Positions 17,633 to 25,685 are shown, counted from the first letter of the stretch. The stretch is DNA of 42,430 nt from Dyella sp. S184 (GCF_009766065.1 NZ_LMUE01000002.1:1650871-1693300), one strand, 5' to 3'. Notes: generated by a model not told the origin, from the sequence alone. Numbers and translations: made by a program.

Positions 17633-17762
17633 AGGCGCAGCGACAAAAGTGATGAAACATCCTGCATGGAGATATGCCGTGGCACATCGCTATGCAGCGG
17701 GATTCGAACCCTATCGCCCGAAGGCTTTACCAATGATGTAGTTCCATCTGCATTCGCTGCAA
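17633..17762 (-). ncRNA. Y-RNA-like tRNA mimic, copy 2 (diverged D-arm)
   Basis: The Ro stem GCAGCGA (with GCGAATGC, 17757-17750) pairs perfectly with TCGCTGC near 17636-17646. The T-arm is GGGTTCGAATCCC (17710-17698). The downstream part that should hold acceptor and D-arm is diverged (CATAGCGATGTGCCACGGC...) with no clear TAGCTCAGC block. The conserved GGAACTAC before the T-arm is present, as in copy 4. Confidence 0.75.
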
Positions 17763-17789
17763 AACAAAGCTTCATATAAATTCTGCCCG

Positions 17790-17872
17790 CGTACGGGGCG
17801 ACAACCCTTGCGAGAGATGCTGGATTCGAACCAGCTGATCCCAAGTAGTCCCTCGCGCATTCGCTTCGTCAT
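17790..17872 (-). ncRNA. Y-RNA-like tRNA mimic, copy 1 (short)
   Basis: It contains GACGAAGCGAATGC (17857-17870), an acceptor-like GCGAGGGACTAC pairing with CTCTCGC, the T-arm GCTGGTTCGAATCCAGC (17835-17819) and the 3' motif TTGTCGCC (17804-17797). At about 83 bases it lacks a D-arm. Its Ro stem pairs less well than in the other copies. It is first after rsr and may be a minimal or decaying member. Confidence 0.65.
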
Positions 17873-17884
17873 TTCTGGGCCCAA

Positions 17885-17908
17885 CCCCGGCGGGCTCTCC
17901 CACCGGGG
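17885..17908 (-). terminator. Strong hairpin between rsr and the Y RNAs
   Basis: CCCCGGTGGG and CCCGCCGGGG form a 10-bp stem (one G-U) with loop AGAG, eight bases after the rsr stop codon. No T-run follows, so it more likely stabilises the rsr mRNA 3' end or separates it from the processed Y RNAs than terminates transcription. Confidence 0.5.
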
Positions 17909-17916
17909 CGAACGTT

Positions 17917-19470
17917 TCAGAGCGCTATCGCCTCGACGCGTTCCACCCAGCGACGGGCATCCGTTCCCTCGGACGCCACACTCGCCAGTAGATCGAACAC
18001 CGCATCAGTGAAGCCACCCACGTGGAGCACGTCCATGGACTCCACGGCCTGGCTGGTGACATACGGCTGAAGGTCGATGCAGACCATGCGTGCCTTCGGG
18101 CAACGCTGCTTCAGCTCTTCCCACTGCCGCATGGTTTCCGTACCACCACTCGCACGCGTGTCGACCCAACTTTGGTTGTCCGACACGAGCACCAGCAGAT
18201 CCACGTCGCTACGTTCCTTGTTCAACTCAATAAGCGGCGCACTCACCTTCGTACCACCACCAATCAACGCCACCAGTTGCTGCGCCTGCGTCATCACGCT
18301 GTCGCGCGGGTTCAACCGGCACTCGCGTACGGCTTCCGCGAACGGAATCACGTGCGCATCGGCGTTTACCCGCTTCAGGCAGGCGGCAATCAACGCCGCC
18401 ACGTCGATACAGCGCACCGTTGACGTCGCACCCCGACGAAATCCGGTCACCGGCGATTGCATCGATCCCGACACATCCACTGCCACCACAACCTTTCCCG
18501 CCACCTTGGGCACATTGCGGGTTGCCACTTCCATGGCGTCCTGCAACGCATCTACGATCGCCGACGGTATCGCGGCGGACGAGGCCCGGAATGCCGTCAT
18601 CAACTGGTACGGGAACACCTTGGCGCGCTGTATCGCCTCCGCATTGCGCAACCGAGCTGCCGTACGTGCGGTCAACGCGGCATCTTCAAACACGCCATGA
18701 CGCGCAAACGCATTCAAGTTCATACGCGTTGCCTGCCACGAAGCTCGGCTCGCTATGTCCTTCCAGTGCTGCGCCTTCAACGGCAACGCGGTGAGGTATT
18801 GGAATGGAAGGTCCGGCACGACATCACCCTGCTCCTTTTTGAACGCCTCCAGCTCACGCACCTTCAAAGGCAATACTTCCTGCTTGTAGGGCTTCCCGAT
18901 CAACCATGCATACAGCGCCTCACGCTCCGAATCCTTGGGCTTGGGATGCACCATGCGGATGACATCCGCCAGCGAAGGCTTCTCGCCGATTGCCGCGCTC
19001 ATCACCGCATCGATCGAAGCGTTTTCCAACCAACGCTGCACCAATCGCTTCGGCAACGTACCCAATGACTTGCGTCCCACGACGCCGCTACGCACGATCT
19101 GTACGAAGTTACGCAGCATGCGTCCGTTATCGATCACTCGGTCGAAGACCTTGCTGAGCAGCTCGCCATCTCGGATAGCCAGGTGTGCAAGCAGCAACGC
19201 CGGCATGTCCTTCATGTATGCGGTCTTGCGGGCGTACAGCGCGGTTTGTGCAACGAACTGCGGCGATACCGCCTCACATAGGCCAAGCACCTCGGCTAGC
19301 TGCGTCGCGGCATCGCTATAGAACGTGCCGTTGAGGCAGCCGGTCGCGGCATAGAGTGCGAGGGCTGCTTCCGGTGAACGCTGGTAAGCCGCGCCGCCTG
19401 CCTCGTTGAAGGCATTGGCCTTCGGAACAAAGCGGCCGCGCTGACTGGCGAAGAGTTGAGTGTTGGCCAT
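17917..19470 (-). CDS. rsr: Ro60-family RNA-binding protein Rsr (TROVE + vWA)
   Basis: Ro60 proteins form a ring that binds Y RNAs on the outside and misfolded or 3'-end RNAs in the cavity; bacterial Rsr works with exoribonucleases in RNA quality control. The 517-residue product has the N-terminal TROVE helical repeats (about 20-310: LYARKTAYMKDMPALLLAHL, LPKRLVQRWLE). A vWA domain follows with the MIDAS motif DVSGSM (about 329-334), GGGTKVSAP and LVSDNQSW. Start ATG with GGAG seven bases upstream. It is first in the operon behind a sigma-54 promoter and directly before four Y-RNA-like genes, which supports the assignment independently of protein motifs. Confidence 0.96.
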   Translation of the reverse strand: MANTQLFASQRGRFVPKANAFNEAGGAAYQRSPEAALALYAATGCLNGTFYSDAATQLAEVLGLCEAVSPQFVAQTALYARKTAYMKDMPALLLAHLAIRDGELLSKVFDRVIDNGRMLRNFVQIVRSGVVGRKSLGTLPKRLVQRWLENASIDAVMSAAIGEKPSLADVIRMVHPKPKDSEREALYAWLIGKPYKQEVLPLKVRELEAFKKEQGDVVPDLPFQYLTALPLKAQHWKDIASRASWQATRMNLNAFARHGVFEDAALTARTAARLRNAEAIQRAKVFPYQLMTAFRASSAAIPSAIVDALQDAMEVATRNVPKVAGKVVVAVDVSGSMQSPVTGFRRGATSTVRCIDVAALIAACLKRVNADAHVIPFAEAVRECRLNPRDSVMTQAQQLVALIGGGTKVSAPLIELNKERSDVDLLVLVSDNQSWVDTRASGGTETMRQWEELKQRCPKARMVCIDLQPYVTSQAVESMDVLHVGGFTDAVFDLLASVASEGTDARRWVERVEAIAL

Positions 19471-19498
19471 GGGGAATCTCCTTTGTCTTCCCCATTAG

Positions 19499-19514
19499 TG
19501 CAGTTGCCGTGCCA
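19499..19514 (-). promoter_or_regulatory. Sigma-54 promoter of the rsr-rtcBA operon
   Basis: Read on the minus strand the sequence is TGGCACGGCAACTGCA. It matches the -24/-12 consensus TGGCAC(G)N4TTGCW with a single mismatch and correct spacing of the GG and GC elements. It lies about 30 bases upstream of the rsr ATG, and RtcR, the family's sigma-54 activator, is encoded divergently next to it. Confidence 0.85.
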
Positions 19515-19523
19515 ACGTTCGCG

Positions 19524-19620
19524 TCATCTTATTAATTTATTGATTTATAAAGTTTTATATATTTAACGACGCGATTTCGATGTTGACTAATTTGCGAAAT
19601 ACGGATAGCTATAGATAGCT
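19524..19620. promoter_or_regulatory. Candidate RtcR binding and DNA-bending region
   Basis: Between the sigma-54 promoter and rtcR lies an AT-rich tract (about 19526-19565) suited to IHF-type bending. Two inverted repeats follow. ATTTCG (19574-19579) pairs with CGAAAT (19595-19600), and AGCTAT pairs with ATAGCT within 19607-19620. Either could be the upstream activator site or the autoregulatory site of rtcR. This is inference from position and symmetry only. Confidence 0.4.
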
Positions 19621-19640
19621 TTTTATCCTAGTGTATCGTC

Positions 19641-21236
19641 ATGAAACCCAAAGTCGTTATCGGATTTCTCGGCACGCAGCTCGATTCCGGCCAGGGCGCC
19701 GGGCGGTGGGAGAAATGGCGTCCCTCGGTATCGCTGGGCATGCATGAGGACTTCCTCATCAGCCGTATCGAGCTGCTCGCGGATCAACGCCGCTATAAAC
19801 AGACAGCCGATCAGGTGTGCGCCGACATCGCGCAGGTCTCGCCGGAAACAAAGGTAACGGTGCGCGATACCTACATCGCCGACCCGTGGGATTTCGAGTC
19901 GGTCTATTCGGTGCTGCATGAATTCAGCCGCAGCTATCCGTTCGATACGGAGGCCGAGGACTACTACATCCATATCACCACGGGCACGCACGTTGCGCAG
20001 ATCTGTCTGTTCCTCTTGACGGAGAGCCGGCACTTTCCCGCCCATCTGCTGCAGACCTCTCCGCCACGTAAGCAAACAGCGGGCGTGAGCGGAACCTACA
20101 GTGTTATCGATCTGGATCTGTCGAAATACGACCGCATTGCCGAGCGCTTCGTTAAGGAGCAACAGGCCGATCAGGCGTATTTGAAGAGCGGCATCGCCAC
20201 GCGCAACGTGGCTTTCAATCACATGATCGAGCAGATTGAAACTGTCGCAATACGTTCTGCCGCGCCGATCTTGCTTATGGGCCCGACCGGCGCGGGGAAA
20301 AGCCAGCTTGCAAAGCGCATTTTCGAGCTTAAGAAATTGCGTCACCAGCTTCCTGGGAATTTTGTCGAGGTGAACTGCGCAACCCTTCGTGGCGATGGCG
20401 CCATGAGCGCGCTGTTTGGACATGTCAAAGGCGCTTATACGGGGGCCATCAACGAACGCGCAGGTTTGCTTCGATCGGCAAACAAAGGGCTGCTATTCCT
20501 TGATGAAATCGGCGAACTCGGCGCGGACGAGCAAGCCATGCTGCTGCGCGCGTTGGAAGAGAAACGATTCCTGCCGGTTGGCAGCGATAGGGAAGTAGAA
20601 AGTGACTTCCAGCTCATTGCCGGTACGAACCGAGATCTTGGCCAGCGCGTTGATGAAGGCGGTTTTCGCGACGATCTGTACGCGCGACTCAATCTATGGA
20701 CATTCCAGCTTCCAGGCCTCGCCGATCGCCCCGAAGACATCGAACCCAATCTTGATTTCGAGCTTGAACGATTCGCGCAGCACAACCAGCGTCGTGTGAC
20801 GTTCAATCGGGAAGCGCGCGATCGGTACCTAGCATTCGCTGCATCCGCCAATGCGATCTGGAAGGGCAATTTCCGCGATCTCGGTGCCTCGGTAACGCGT
20901 ATGGCTACGCTTTCGGCTTCCGGTCGCATACGCATCGAAACTGTCGATGAAGAGATTGGACGTCTTAAGCGACTGTGGGGACCGATGGGCGGTCAAGAAG
21001 ATAATGCGCTAGCGCGATTACTCGGCGATCGATTGCACGACATAGATCGCTTCGATCACGCTCAGCTGCGTGAAGTGATCAGCACGTGCCGCAACGCCAA
21101 ATCACTCTCCGAGGCCGGACGCATGCTCTTTGCGGCGTCACGCAAACGGCGCTCGACCACCAACGACGCCGACCGGCTACGCAAATACCTAGCTCGGTTC
21201 GAGTTGACCTGGGAAGAAGTTGCCGAACGCGCTTAG
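19641..21236 (+). CDS. rtcR: Sigma-54-dependent activator of RNA repair RtcR
   Basis: RtcR senses RNA fragments carrying 2',3'-cyclic phosphate ends through its N-terminal CARF-like domain and then drives sigma-54 transcription of the rtc operon. The 531-residue product has that domain at 1-180 (VIGFLGTQLDSG, HITTGTHVAQICLFLLTES). The AAA+ domain has Walker A GPTGAGKS (214-221), sigma-54 contact loop GAYTGA (264-269) and Walker B LLFLDEIGE (284-292). A C-terminal helix-turn-helix lies at about 475-531. The Phe of GAFTGA is Tyr here, a known variant. The ribosome binding site is weak. It is divergent from rsr and convergent with the RlaP gene 26 bp away. Confidence 0.96.
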   Translation: MKPKVVIGFLGTQLDSGQGAGRWEKWRPSVSLGMHEDFLISRIELLADQRRYKQTADQVCADIAQVSPETKVTVRDTYIADPWDFESVYSVLHEFSRSYPFDTEAEDYYIHITTGTHVAQICLFLLTESRHFPAHLLQTSPPRKQTAGVSGTYSVIDLDLSKYDRIAERFVKEQQADQAYLKSGIATRNVAFNHMIEQIETVAIRSAAPILLMGPTGAGKSQLAKRIFELKKLRHQLPGNFVEVNCATLRGDGAMSALFGHVKGAYTGAINERAGLLRSANKGLLFLDEIGELGADEQAMLLRALEEKRFLPVGSDREVESDFQLIAGTNRDLGQRVDEGGFRDDLYARLNLWTFQLPGLADRPEDIEPNLDFELERFAQHNQRRVTFNREARDRYLAFAASANAIWKGNFRDLGASVTRMATLSASGRIRIETVDEEIGRLKRLWGPMGGQEDNALARLLGDRLHDIDRFDHAQLREVISTCRNAKSLSEAGRMLFAASRKRRSTTNDADRLRKYLARFELTWEEVAERA

Positions 21237-21261
21237 CCGCGCACCACCCTTAGACGATTCG

Positions 21262-22050
21262 CTAAGCCCACGCCGCTTCAAGGCAGGAGCGAAATACGTC
21301 GTTGAGCATAGGGACGGCTAGTGCAGCCTCGGATTTGCTCGGAGACACTCGCTCCAGCCGATCCAATTCCGCTTCGATGAATGCATGTATCGACGGGACC
21401 GGCGCGGCCAATCCCATCTCTGGCGCCCCTCGCTTCAATGTAAGCAAACTATCTATGTCCGCAAGCAGCGAAGCGTCATCGCCCAAGAGGTGTAGCAGCT
21501 TTTCGAATTCGATAGGTGCAGCGCACTGATACCGTTCCAACCAACGAAACGCTAGCAGAGGGCGCAAAACGTAGAAGTATTTTTTTAGCGGCACAAGATC
21601 GGCTTTCAGATACCCACGAAAATTCTTCTTGGCCATGCTTCGATAGTGATACATGCCACTTTCGCAGGAATATATCGTACTCAGAAGCCCACGTACAAAG
21701 TGGGCGAAGTTACCTTCCTGCCTATAGATAATTGGCGATTGAATCCACTCAACGAAGGCTGGATTGGATTTCCAAAAGAGCCTCAGGGCCTTTCGCAAAT
21801 CCCAACCGTTGAGGTCGATATCATCGACGATCGGATATTCAATAACGTCCCGTTGCTCTTCCAGTCCGACTGAAAGGTACCAATCTCTTGGGTGCACATA
21901 GATAAATCGGGCGTCGTAGTCGCTGTTGGGAGATTCAAAGCCCCACGCGCGACTCCCAGACTCCACAGCAAGCAAGACCCTAACGCCATGCTCCGATTCG
22001 GCACGATTTATACGACTCTCAATTTCAGCGCGCACAGAAGGTTGAATCAT
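21262..22050 (-). CDS. RlaP-family nucleotidyltransferase (RNA repair associated)
   Basis: A 262-residue polymerase-beta-fold nucleotidyltransferase. The core is VESGSRAWGFESPNSDYDAR, with the GSxxWG helix start and the DxD metal motif in SDYDAR. The rest (RDVIEYPIVDDIDLNGWDLRKAL, NPAFVEWIQSP, KKYFYVLRPLLAFRWL) is typical of the YcgL/RlaP family, described as linked to RNA ligases in RNA repair. The substrate is not established; addition of nucleotides to damaged RNA ends is the published proposal. I prefer ATG at 22048-22050; a GTG nine bases upstream (22059) is possible. It ends 26 bp from the rtcR stop, tail to tail, so it is outside the sigma-54 operon but beside it. The neighbourhood strongly supports a repair role. 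Confidence 0.8.
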   Translation of the reverse strand: MIQPSVRAEIESRINRAESEHGVRVLLAVESGSRAWGFESPNSDYDARFIYVHPRDWYLSVGLEEQRDVIEYPIVDDIDLNGWDLRKALRLFWKSNPAFVEWIQSPIIYRQEGNFAHFVRGLLSTIYSCESGMYHYRSMAKKNFRGYLKADLVPLKKYFYVLRPLLAFRWLERYQCAAPIEFEKLLHLLGDDASLLADIDSLLTLKRGAPEMGLAAPVPSIHAFIEAELDRLERVSPSKSEAALAVPMLNDVFRSCLEAAWA

Positions 22051-22186
22051 GGGCCTCACACCTGAGTAGAGCAGTCGGCGTTCGCTTAGACGTTTGGTTA
22101 GAGCCTGCCATGACGCCTTAATCGAAGCCAGACCGCGGAAATCGCAAACACCAAAGAAGCGAGTTAAACGCCATGAGTATCGCCTT

Positions 22187-22486
22187 TCAAAGCCGATGCC
22201 AGTTATGCTCCGTCGACGCGAATCGCCACAGCATCACAGCTCCCAGAACACCGAGCCCCAAGCAAATGCCAAACATGTAGCCTGCCGGATTCGTAAGGCC
22301 TATCGCATCGGCAAGGAAGATAAACGCCACAGCTAGACATACCTGTGCCAACCAGACCGGCCAAGCTTTACGTATTGTCGCTCGTGCTGAAAGTCGCTTC
22401 ACGAATTTCAGTGCAAGCCATGAAGGCTGCCACAGCGGGACAAGCACATTGCGATCAGAATCGCAGCGAACATCTGGTTCCTCCAT
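22187..22486 (-). CDS. Small two-helix membrane protein, unknown function
   Basis: A 99-residue protein with a polar N-terminal third and two hydrophobic segments (VWLAQVCLAVAFIFLADAIG and GYMFGICLGLGVLGAVMLW, about residues 43-88). It starts three bases after the stop of the alpha/beta hydrolase and is probably co-transcribed with it. I recognise no family. The organisation suggests a membrane partner of, or passenger behind, the hydrolase. Confidence 0.55.
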   Translation of the reverse strand: MEEPDVRCDSDRNVLVPLWQPSWLALKFVKRLSARATIRKAWPVWLAQVCLAVAFIFLADAIGLTNPAGYMFGICLGLGVLGAVMLWRFASTEHNWHRL

Positions 22487-22489
22487 GAT

Positions 22490-23398
22490 TCAATTCGGGC
22501 TCCTTCGCAACCACGTATCGAAAAAGTCGAGCACACGGATTTGATAATCAGCGCCGACATATCCGTAAAGATCAACGTGCGTTGCTCCATGCACCACCCA
22601 TAGCTCCTTCGGTCCTGTCGCCGCACGAAACATCGCGTAAGATTCAGGTAGGGTCGTGTCCCGATCACGGTCACCTACTATTAATAGCTTGGGCATCGCC
22701 AGATGCCCTATGTGGTCGATCGGACGCAGCTGGTCGGGATAAATGCCGAGATGCCAATGTAAGGTGGCTAGCAGAAAGGGGGCTAGCCACGGCCCCATAG
22801 TCCCAATGTGTATAGCGAGCCGATCCTCAGTGGCTTGGCGGATCGTTGGATAGACCTGTTCGAGCACAACAGCATCTGCATCCACATTCGGTTCGGCAAG
22901 AATCATGGCGGCGGCGCCCATCGACGTACCGATGATCCCTACGCGCTCGCCGGGTAGTTGTTGATGGAGATACCGCAGCGATGCCTTCACGTCATCCGCT
23001 TCGCGATAGCCGAAGGTGATCGCCTTACCAGGACTTTCGCCGGATGCCTGGAAGTCAATCAGTAGCACCGCATAACCTGCCGCATGCAGAAACCGAGCGC
23101 GATTGACCATGGCTCGCCGATCCGCGCGTACACCGTGCAACAAGAGCACTGCACCTTGACCTTTCGCACCCGCGATAAACCAACCATGGATCGGCTTACC
23201 TGACGCATCAGGAAACACCACGGCTTGAGCAGGAATGTCAGATGGTGGCGCTCCGATGGACGATTGTGTGGGACTGACTAGCGTTGAGCCAGCTATCCAT
23301 GTACCCACAACTCCCAGAAGCGTCATCAGCGCTAGGAGGGACAGCCACTTCACGAGTCGGGCGTTGTCAGCCATTAGATATGTGAACCCACGATCCAT
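22490..23398 (-). CDS. Membrane-anchored alpha/beta hydrolase
   Basis: A 302-residue serine hydrolase. One N-terminal membrane segment (about 15-37) is followed by a periplasmic alpha/beta-hydrolase fold. Visible are HGVRADRRAMVNRARFLHAAGY near the oxyanion strand, the LLIDFQASGES motif, the nucleophile elbow GTSMGAA, the acid in IVGDRDRDTTLP and the catalytic His in VVHGATHVDLYG. The arrangement matches the YqkD/FrsA-like hydrolases that act on small esters or peptides; the substrate is unknown. Start ATG at 23396-23398; an internal ATG at 23374 would shorten the N-terminus but keep the anchor. It is followed closely by a small membrane protein gene. Confidence 0.85.
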   Translation of the reverse strand: MDRGFTYLMADNARLVKWLSLLALMTLLGVVGTWIAGSTLVSPTQSSIGAPPSDIPAQAVVFPDASGKPIHGWFIAGAKGQGAVLLLHGVRADRRAMVNRARFLHAAGYAVLLIDFQASGESPGKAITFGYREADDVKASLRYLHQQLPGERVGIIGTSMGAAAMILAEPNVDADAVVLEQVYPTIRQATEDRLAIHIGTMGPWLAPFLLATLHWHLGIYPDQLRPIDHIGHLAMPKLLIVGDRDRDTTLPESYAMFRAATGPKELWVVHGATHVDLYGYVGADYQIRVLDFFDTWLRRSPN

Positions 23399-23533
23399 GT
23401 TTCCGAGACTTACATCGATAATCCGATTCGATTTAGGACGTTCAGCTGGCTGAGTTTATGCCTGCCTCGGGTCGGAAGCGGACATTTCCTTCGTCGCGAT
23501 CATCAGGCGAATCTGAGTCAGTTGCCATGAGCT

Positions 23534-24187
23534 TCATTGATGCCGAAATCGATACATGCCATTAAATCTGACATTCATGCCGCCGCAACGATTGTTGTCT
23601 GCAGCGATAAGATAATCGCCAACAATCCGCATCGCGATTTGACAACCGTCTGCCTCACTCGCGAACACGCCTTTTTGAAGTGTGCCGGTCATATCGAAGC
23701 CTCCCAAATGCACGTTGTCCCCACCACCCCAGATGCCGGCACCGACCACATGGAGCTGGTCTCTGTCACCAAGCCGAATGGTTATTTTTCCTGACTCATT
23801 TTGCCAAACTCCGATCCATCGATCGGGCCGCTCAGGTCCATTATTAGTGCTGCGCCAACGTGTTGCTGGGATCCAGCCAAAAACAGTATTGAGCCTTCCT
23901 TTGCCCGGCAATCTCACGCAGACTTGGGAGCCAGCCTGGCGCAGCAATACTCCATTCACTCCGCCACGCGCATCACAAGAGGAGCCTTGGCAGTTAGCGG
24001 CTTGACCATAAACCGGTCCGATAAATTTCACGGGATCCCCAGCTACGATCGATCCTGCTTGCTGCGCAGAAACAGCATTCACGAGCGTCGCGTCCCCGGT
24101 ATCGTTCGGATTACAAGCCATGCCGTCACGAGCGTAAACACAACTGGAAGCGAGCAAGAACAGTAGACAAATCGCGATATGGCGCAC
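23534..24187 (-). CDS. Secreted protein of unknown function
   Basis: A 217-residue exported protein. I chose GTG at 24185-24187 because GGAG lies six bases upstream and it gives a normal signal peptide (RHIAICLLFLLASSCVYA, cleavage before RDG). An upstream in-frame start at 24280 would bury the signal. The mature part has paired cysteines (ACNPND, NCQGSSCDARGG, VCVRLPG, GCQIAM, NRCGGMNVRFNG). It also has repeated Gly/Asn-rich strands that read like a small beta domain reporting on ligand or metal binding. No catalytic motif is recognised. Only short intergenic stretches surround it and no operon partner is evident. Confidence 0.7.
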   Translation of the reverse strand: MRHIAICLLFLLASSCVYARDGMACNPNDTGDATLVNAVSAQQAGSIVAGDPVKFIGPVYGQAANCQGSSCDARGGVNGVLLRQAGSQVCVRLPGKGRLNTVFGWIPATRWRSTNNGPERPDRWIGVWQNESGKITIRLGDRDQLHVVGAGIWGGGDNVHLGGFDMTGTLQKGVFASEADGCQIAMRIVGDYLIAADNNRCGGMNVRFNGMYRFRHQ

Positions 24188-24475
24188 AACACGCTCCGAG
24201 TCCGCTTTTATATCTAGCAAAGTTAACAACCGAAAGTGGCTAATCCGGGCAAGCTCTATGTCCGCCTTGAGGTGAACCATATTTAGTCATAAGCCACCAC
24301 CGCTTAGAGTTATCCTGCGTATAACAGACGAGCCAGCTCTGCGCGCAAATTCTTACTTCTCCACGAGCGAGACGTAAGGTCAACTCCAAGACACTCAATT
24401 ATTAAACGCTTCGAGGTCAGCTTTGGGTCGAAAGCATCCATTTCCGGGCGGGTTAAACGGTGCCGGGATTGGGCG

Positions 24476-24530
24476 TGGCCAATCTATGGTTTAACGCGCA
24501 CGCAGTGTGCGGGAAACCATAAAGTGGCCA
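24476..24530. repeat. 55-bp imperfect palindrome
   Basis: The 17-bp outer arms at 24476-24492 and 24514-24530 are inverted with three mismatches (TGGCCAATC.. / ..AGTGGCCA). The centre GCGCAC-GCA-GTGTGC pairs further. It lies inside the foreign 3' tail of the DUF4365 frame and would form a long stem, as terminators or transposable palindromes do. Confidence 0.5.
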
Positions 24531-24608
24531 TCGTTCGTTGCACAGCCACCGATGCAATGTCGTTGGAAGGGTGCCGAACGCCAACCACCTGGCCACCAAT
24601 CCCTCTGC

Positions 24609-24639
24609 AACTGACCAGCTTCGCCAGCGAAACTGACCA
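24609..24639 (-). mobile_element. IS21-like terminal repeats (TGGTCAGTT twice)
   Basis: On the minus strand TGGTCAGTT occurs twice, 22 bp apart (24639-24631 and 24617-24609). IS21-family ends carry multiple copies of such repeats. No istA or istB coding sequence is present, so this can only be a terminal remnant. The family assignment is tentative. Confidence 0.35.
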
Positions 24640-25216
24640 CGGCCGGCGGAACGGCTGCCATCATCATCATGGCGTTGCCTATTCCTGGCATCGAGCCTGA
24701 CCACCACTAGCCGTTCGAGTACCGAGAGCGTCAAAGGCTCGATGAAGTTCACCGTGACCGTGTTTTGCTGCATCCAGTCATTTTCGCTGCGCTGGTATTG
24801 ACGCGTAACGGCCTCAGCAGATCTGAATTTCAGACTCTCGGTGGGCTCGTGATAACAAACGTAGAAGGAATACGCCTGCATCCTGAGATAGTTCAGGTTG
24901 GCCATTTCGACTGCCACGCTAATGGAACCGTCTGCGTTGGGTGTCTTCCCGGTTCCTTTTAGCTGGACATGAAGTCGGGCGTTGGTGGCCATGTCGTCCC
25001 GGACTACCTCGATTTGATAATCGGTCCCGTAATCCTTGCGATCACTTCTCTGAACAAGGAAACATCCCGAGTCCGCGATGAGCTTATCGAATGCGGCTTC
25101 CGCCTTTGATTCCAGCGAATGGTTTTTATCGCGCTTAGGCAACTCCATCTCATCTCATCCGTTGTGGCAAACGCCCCTCACAGCGTCCCACAAGGGGAAC
25201 ATTCCTGTCCCACCAT

Positions 25217-25666
25217 TTAACGAAGCGCGTCTGCAAAGCGACGCAGCATCGCGGCGACCACCTGTGGATCGAGTGGTGCCGCCGCTTCCCGCAGACACAT
25301 TTCCGCCCTTAACACGATGCCGGAGGCGGCTTTCAGGGCGTTGCGCCCACTTGCTGTCAACTCGGTCGTTTGGACGCGGCCATGCTCCGGATGAGGCGTT
25401 CTGCTGACGAAACCGGCTCGTTCGAGAGCGACCAAAATTCCTTGCATCGTTTGCGGAGTAACGAAGGCCCGCCGCGCCAGCGCGGCATTTGAGGCACCGG
25501 GCTCAACGTCAAGGAAGGTCAGGACCGCGTATTGGGGGGTTGTTAGCCCGATCTCTTGAAGGGCGCTATCCATTCGCGTGCGCAGCGCTTGTTGCGCCAA
25601 CTTCAAGGCGAAGCCGATCGTTGCGAATGGATCGCCTAACTCCGTGCGGGATGCCCCACTTGGCAT
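25217..25666 (-). CDS. MarR-family transcriptional regulator
   Basis: A 149-residue winged-helix regulator. Features are ALRTRMDSALQEIGLTTPQYAVLTFL, the recognition region NAALARRAFVTPQTMQGILVALERAGFVSR and the wing HPEHGRVQTTELTASGR. MarR proteins usually repress a divergent operon until a phenolic or oxidant ligand binds. The start ATG has AAGG nearby. It is divergent from the VOC/NAD-binding/ABM/EVE operon, 66 bp away, with a palindrome between them that is the likely operator. It probably controls itself and that operon in response to an electrophile or quinone. This is inference from neighbours. Confidence 0.9.
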   Translation of the reverse strand: MPSGASRTELGDPFATIGFALKLAQQALRTRMDSALQEIGLTTPQYAVLTFLDVEPGASNAALARRAFVTPQTMQGILVALERAGFVSRTPHPEHGRVQTTELTASGRNALKAASGIVLRAEMCLREAAAPLDPQVVAAMLRRFADALR

Positions 25667-25685
25667 ATCAGTGCCCTTATATTAA

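Larger units (their letters stand above)
24453..25148 (-). pseudogene. DUF4365 gene with 3' end replaced by IS-derived sequence
   Basis: Residues 1-150 are a DUF4365-type domain (SKAEAAFDKLIADSG, DYGTDYQIEVVRDD, RLHVQLKGTGKT, ISVAVEMANLNYLR). This family often accompanies restriction or other nuclease-type systems, though its activity is not settled. After about LSVLERLVVV the protein changes to low-sense sequence (RLDARNRQRHDDDGSRSAGRG...). At the DNA level this stretch contains two TGGTCAGTT direct repeats and a large hairpin and looks like the end of an insertion sequence. The frame runs on by chance to 24453. The original gene is therefore truncated, and function of the fused product is doubtful. 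Confidence 0.6.

Noticed and set aside
17270..17844. Small minus-strand ORFs across the Y-RNA region
   Set aside because: They run through the conserved RNA stems and T-arms and have no ribosome site. RNA structure explains the conservation better.
19623..20423. Minus-strand ORF of 266 codons overlapping rtcR
   Set aside because: It is fully antisense to conserved RtcR motifs and has no recognisable protein features.
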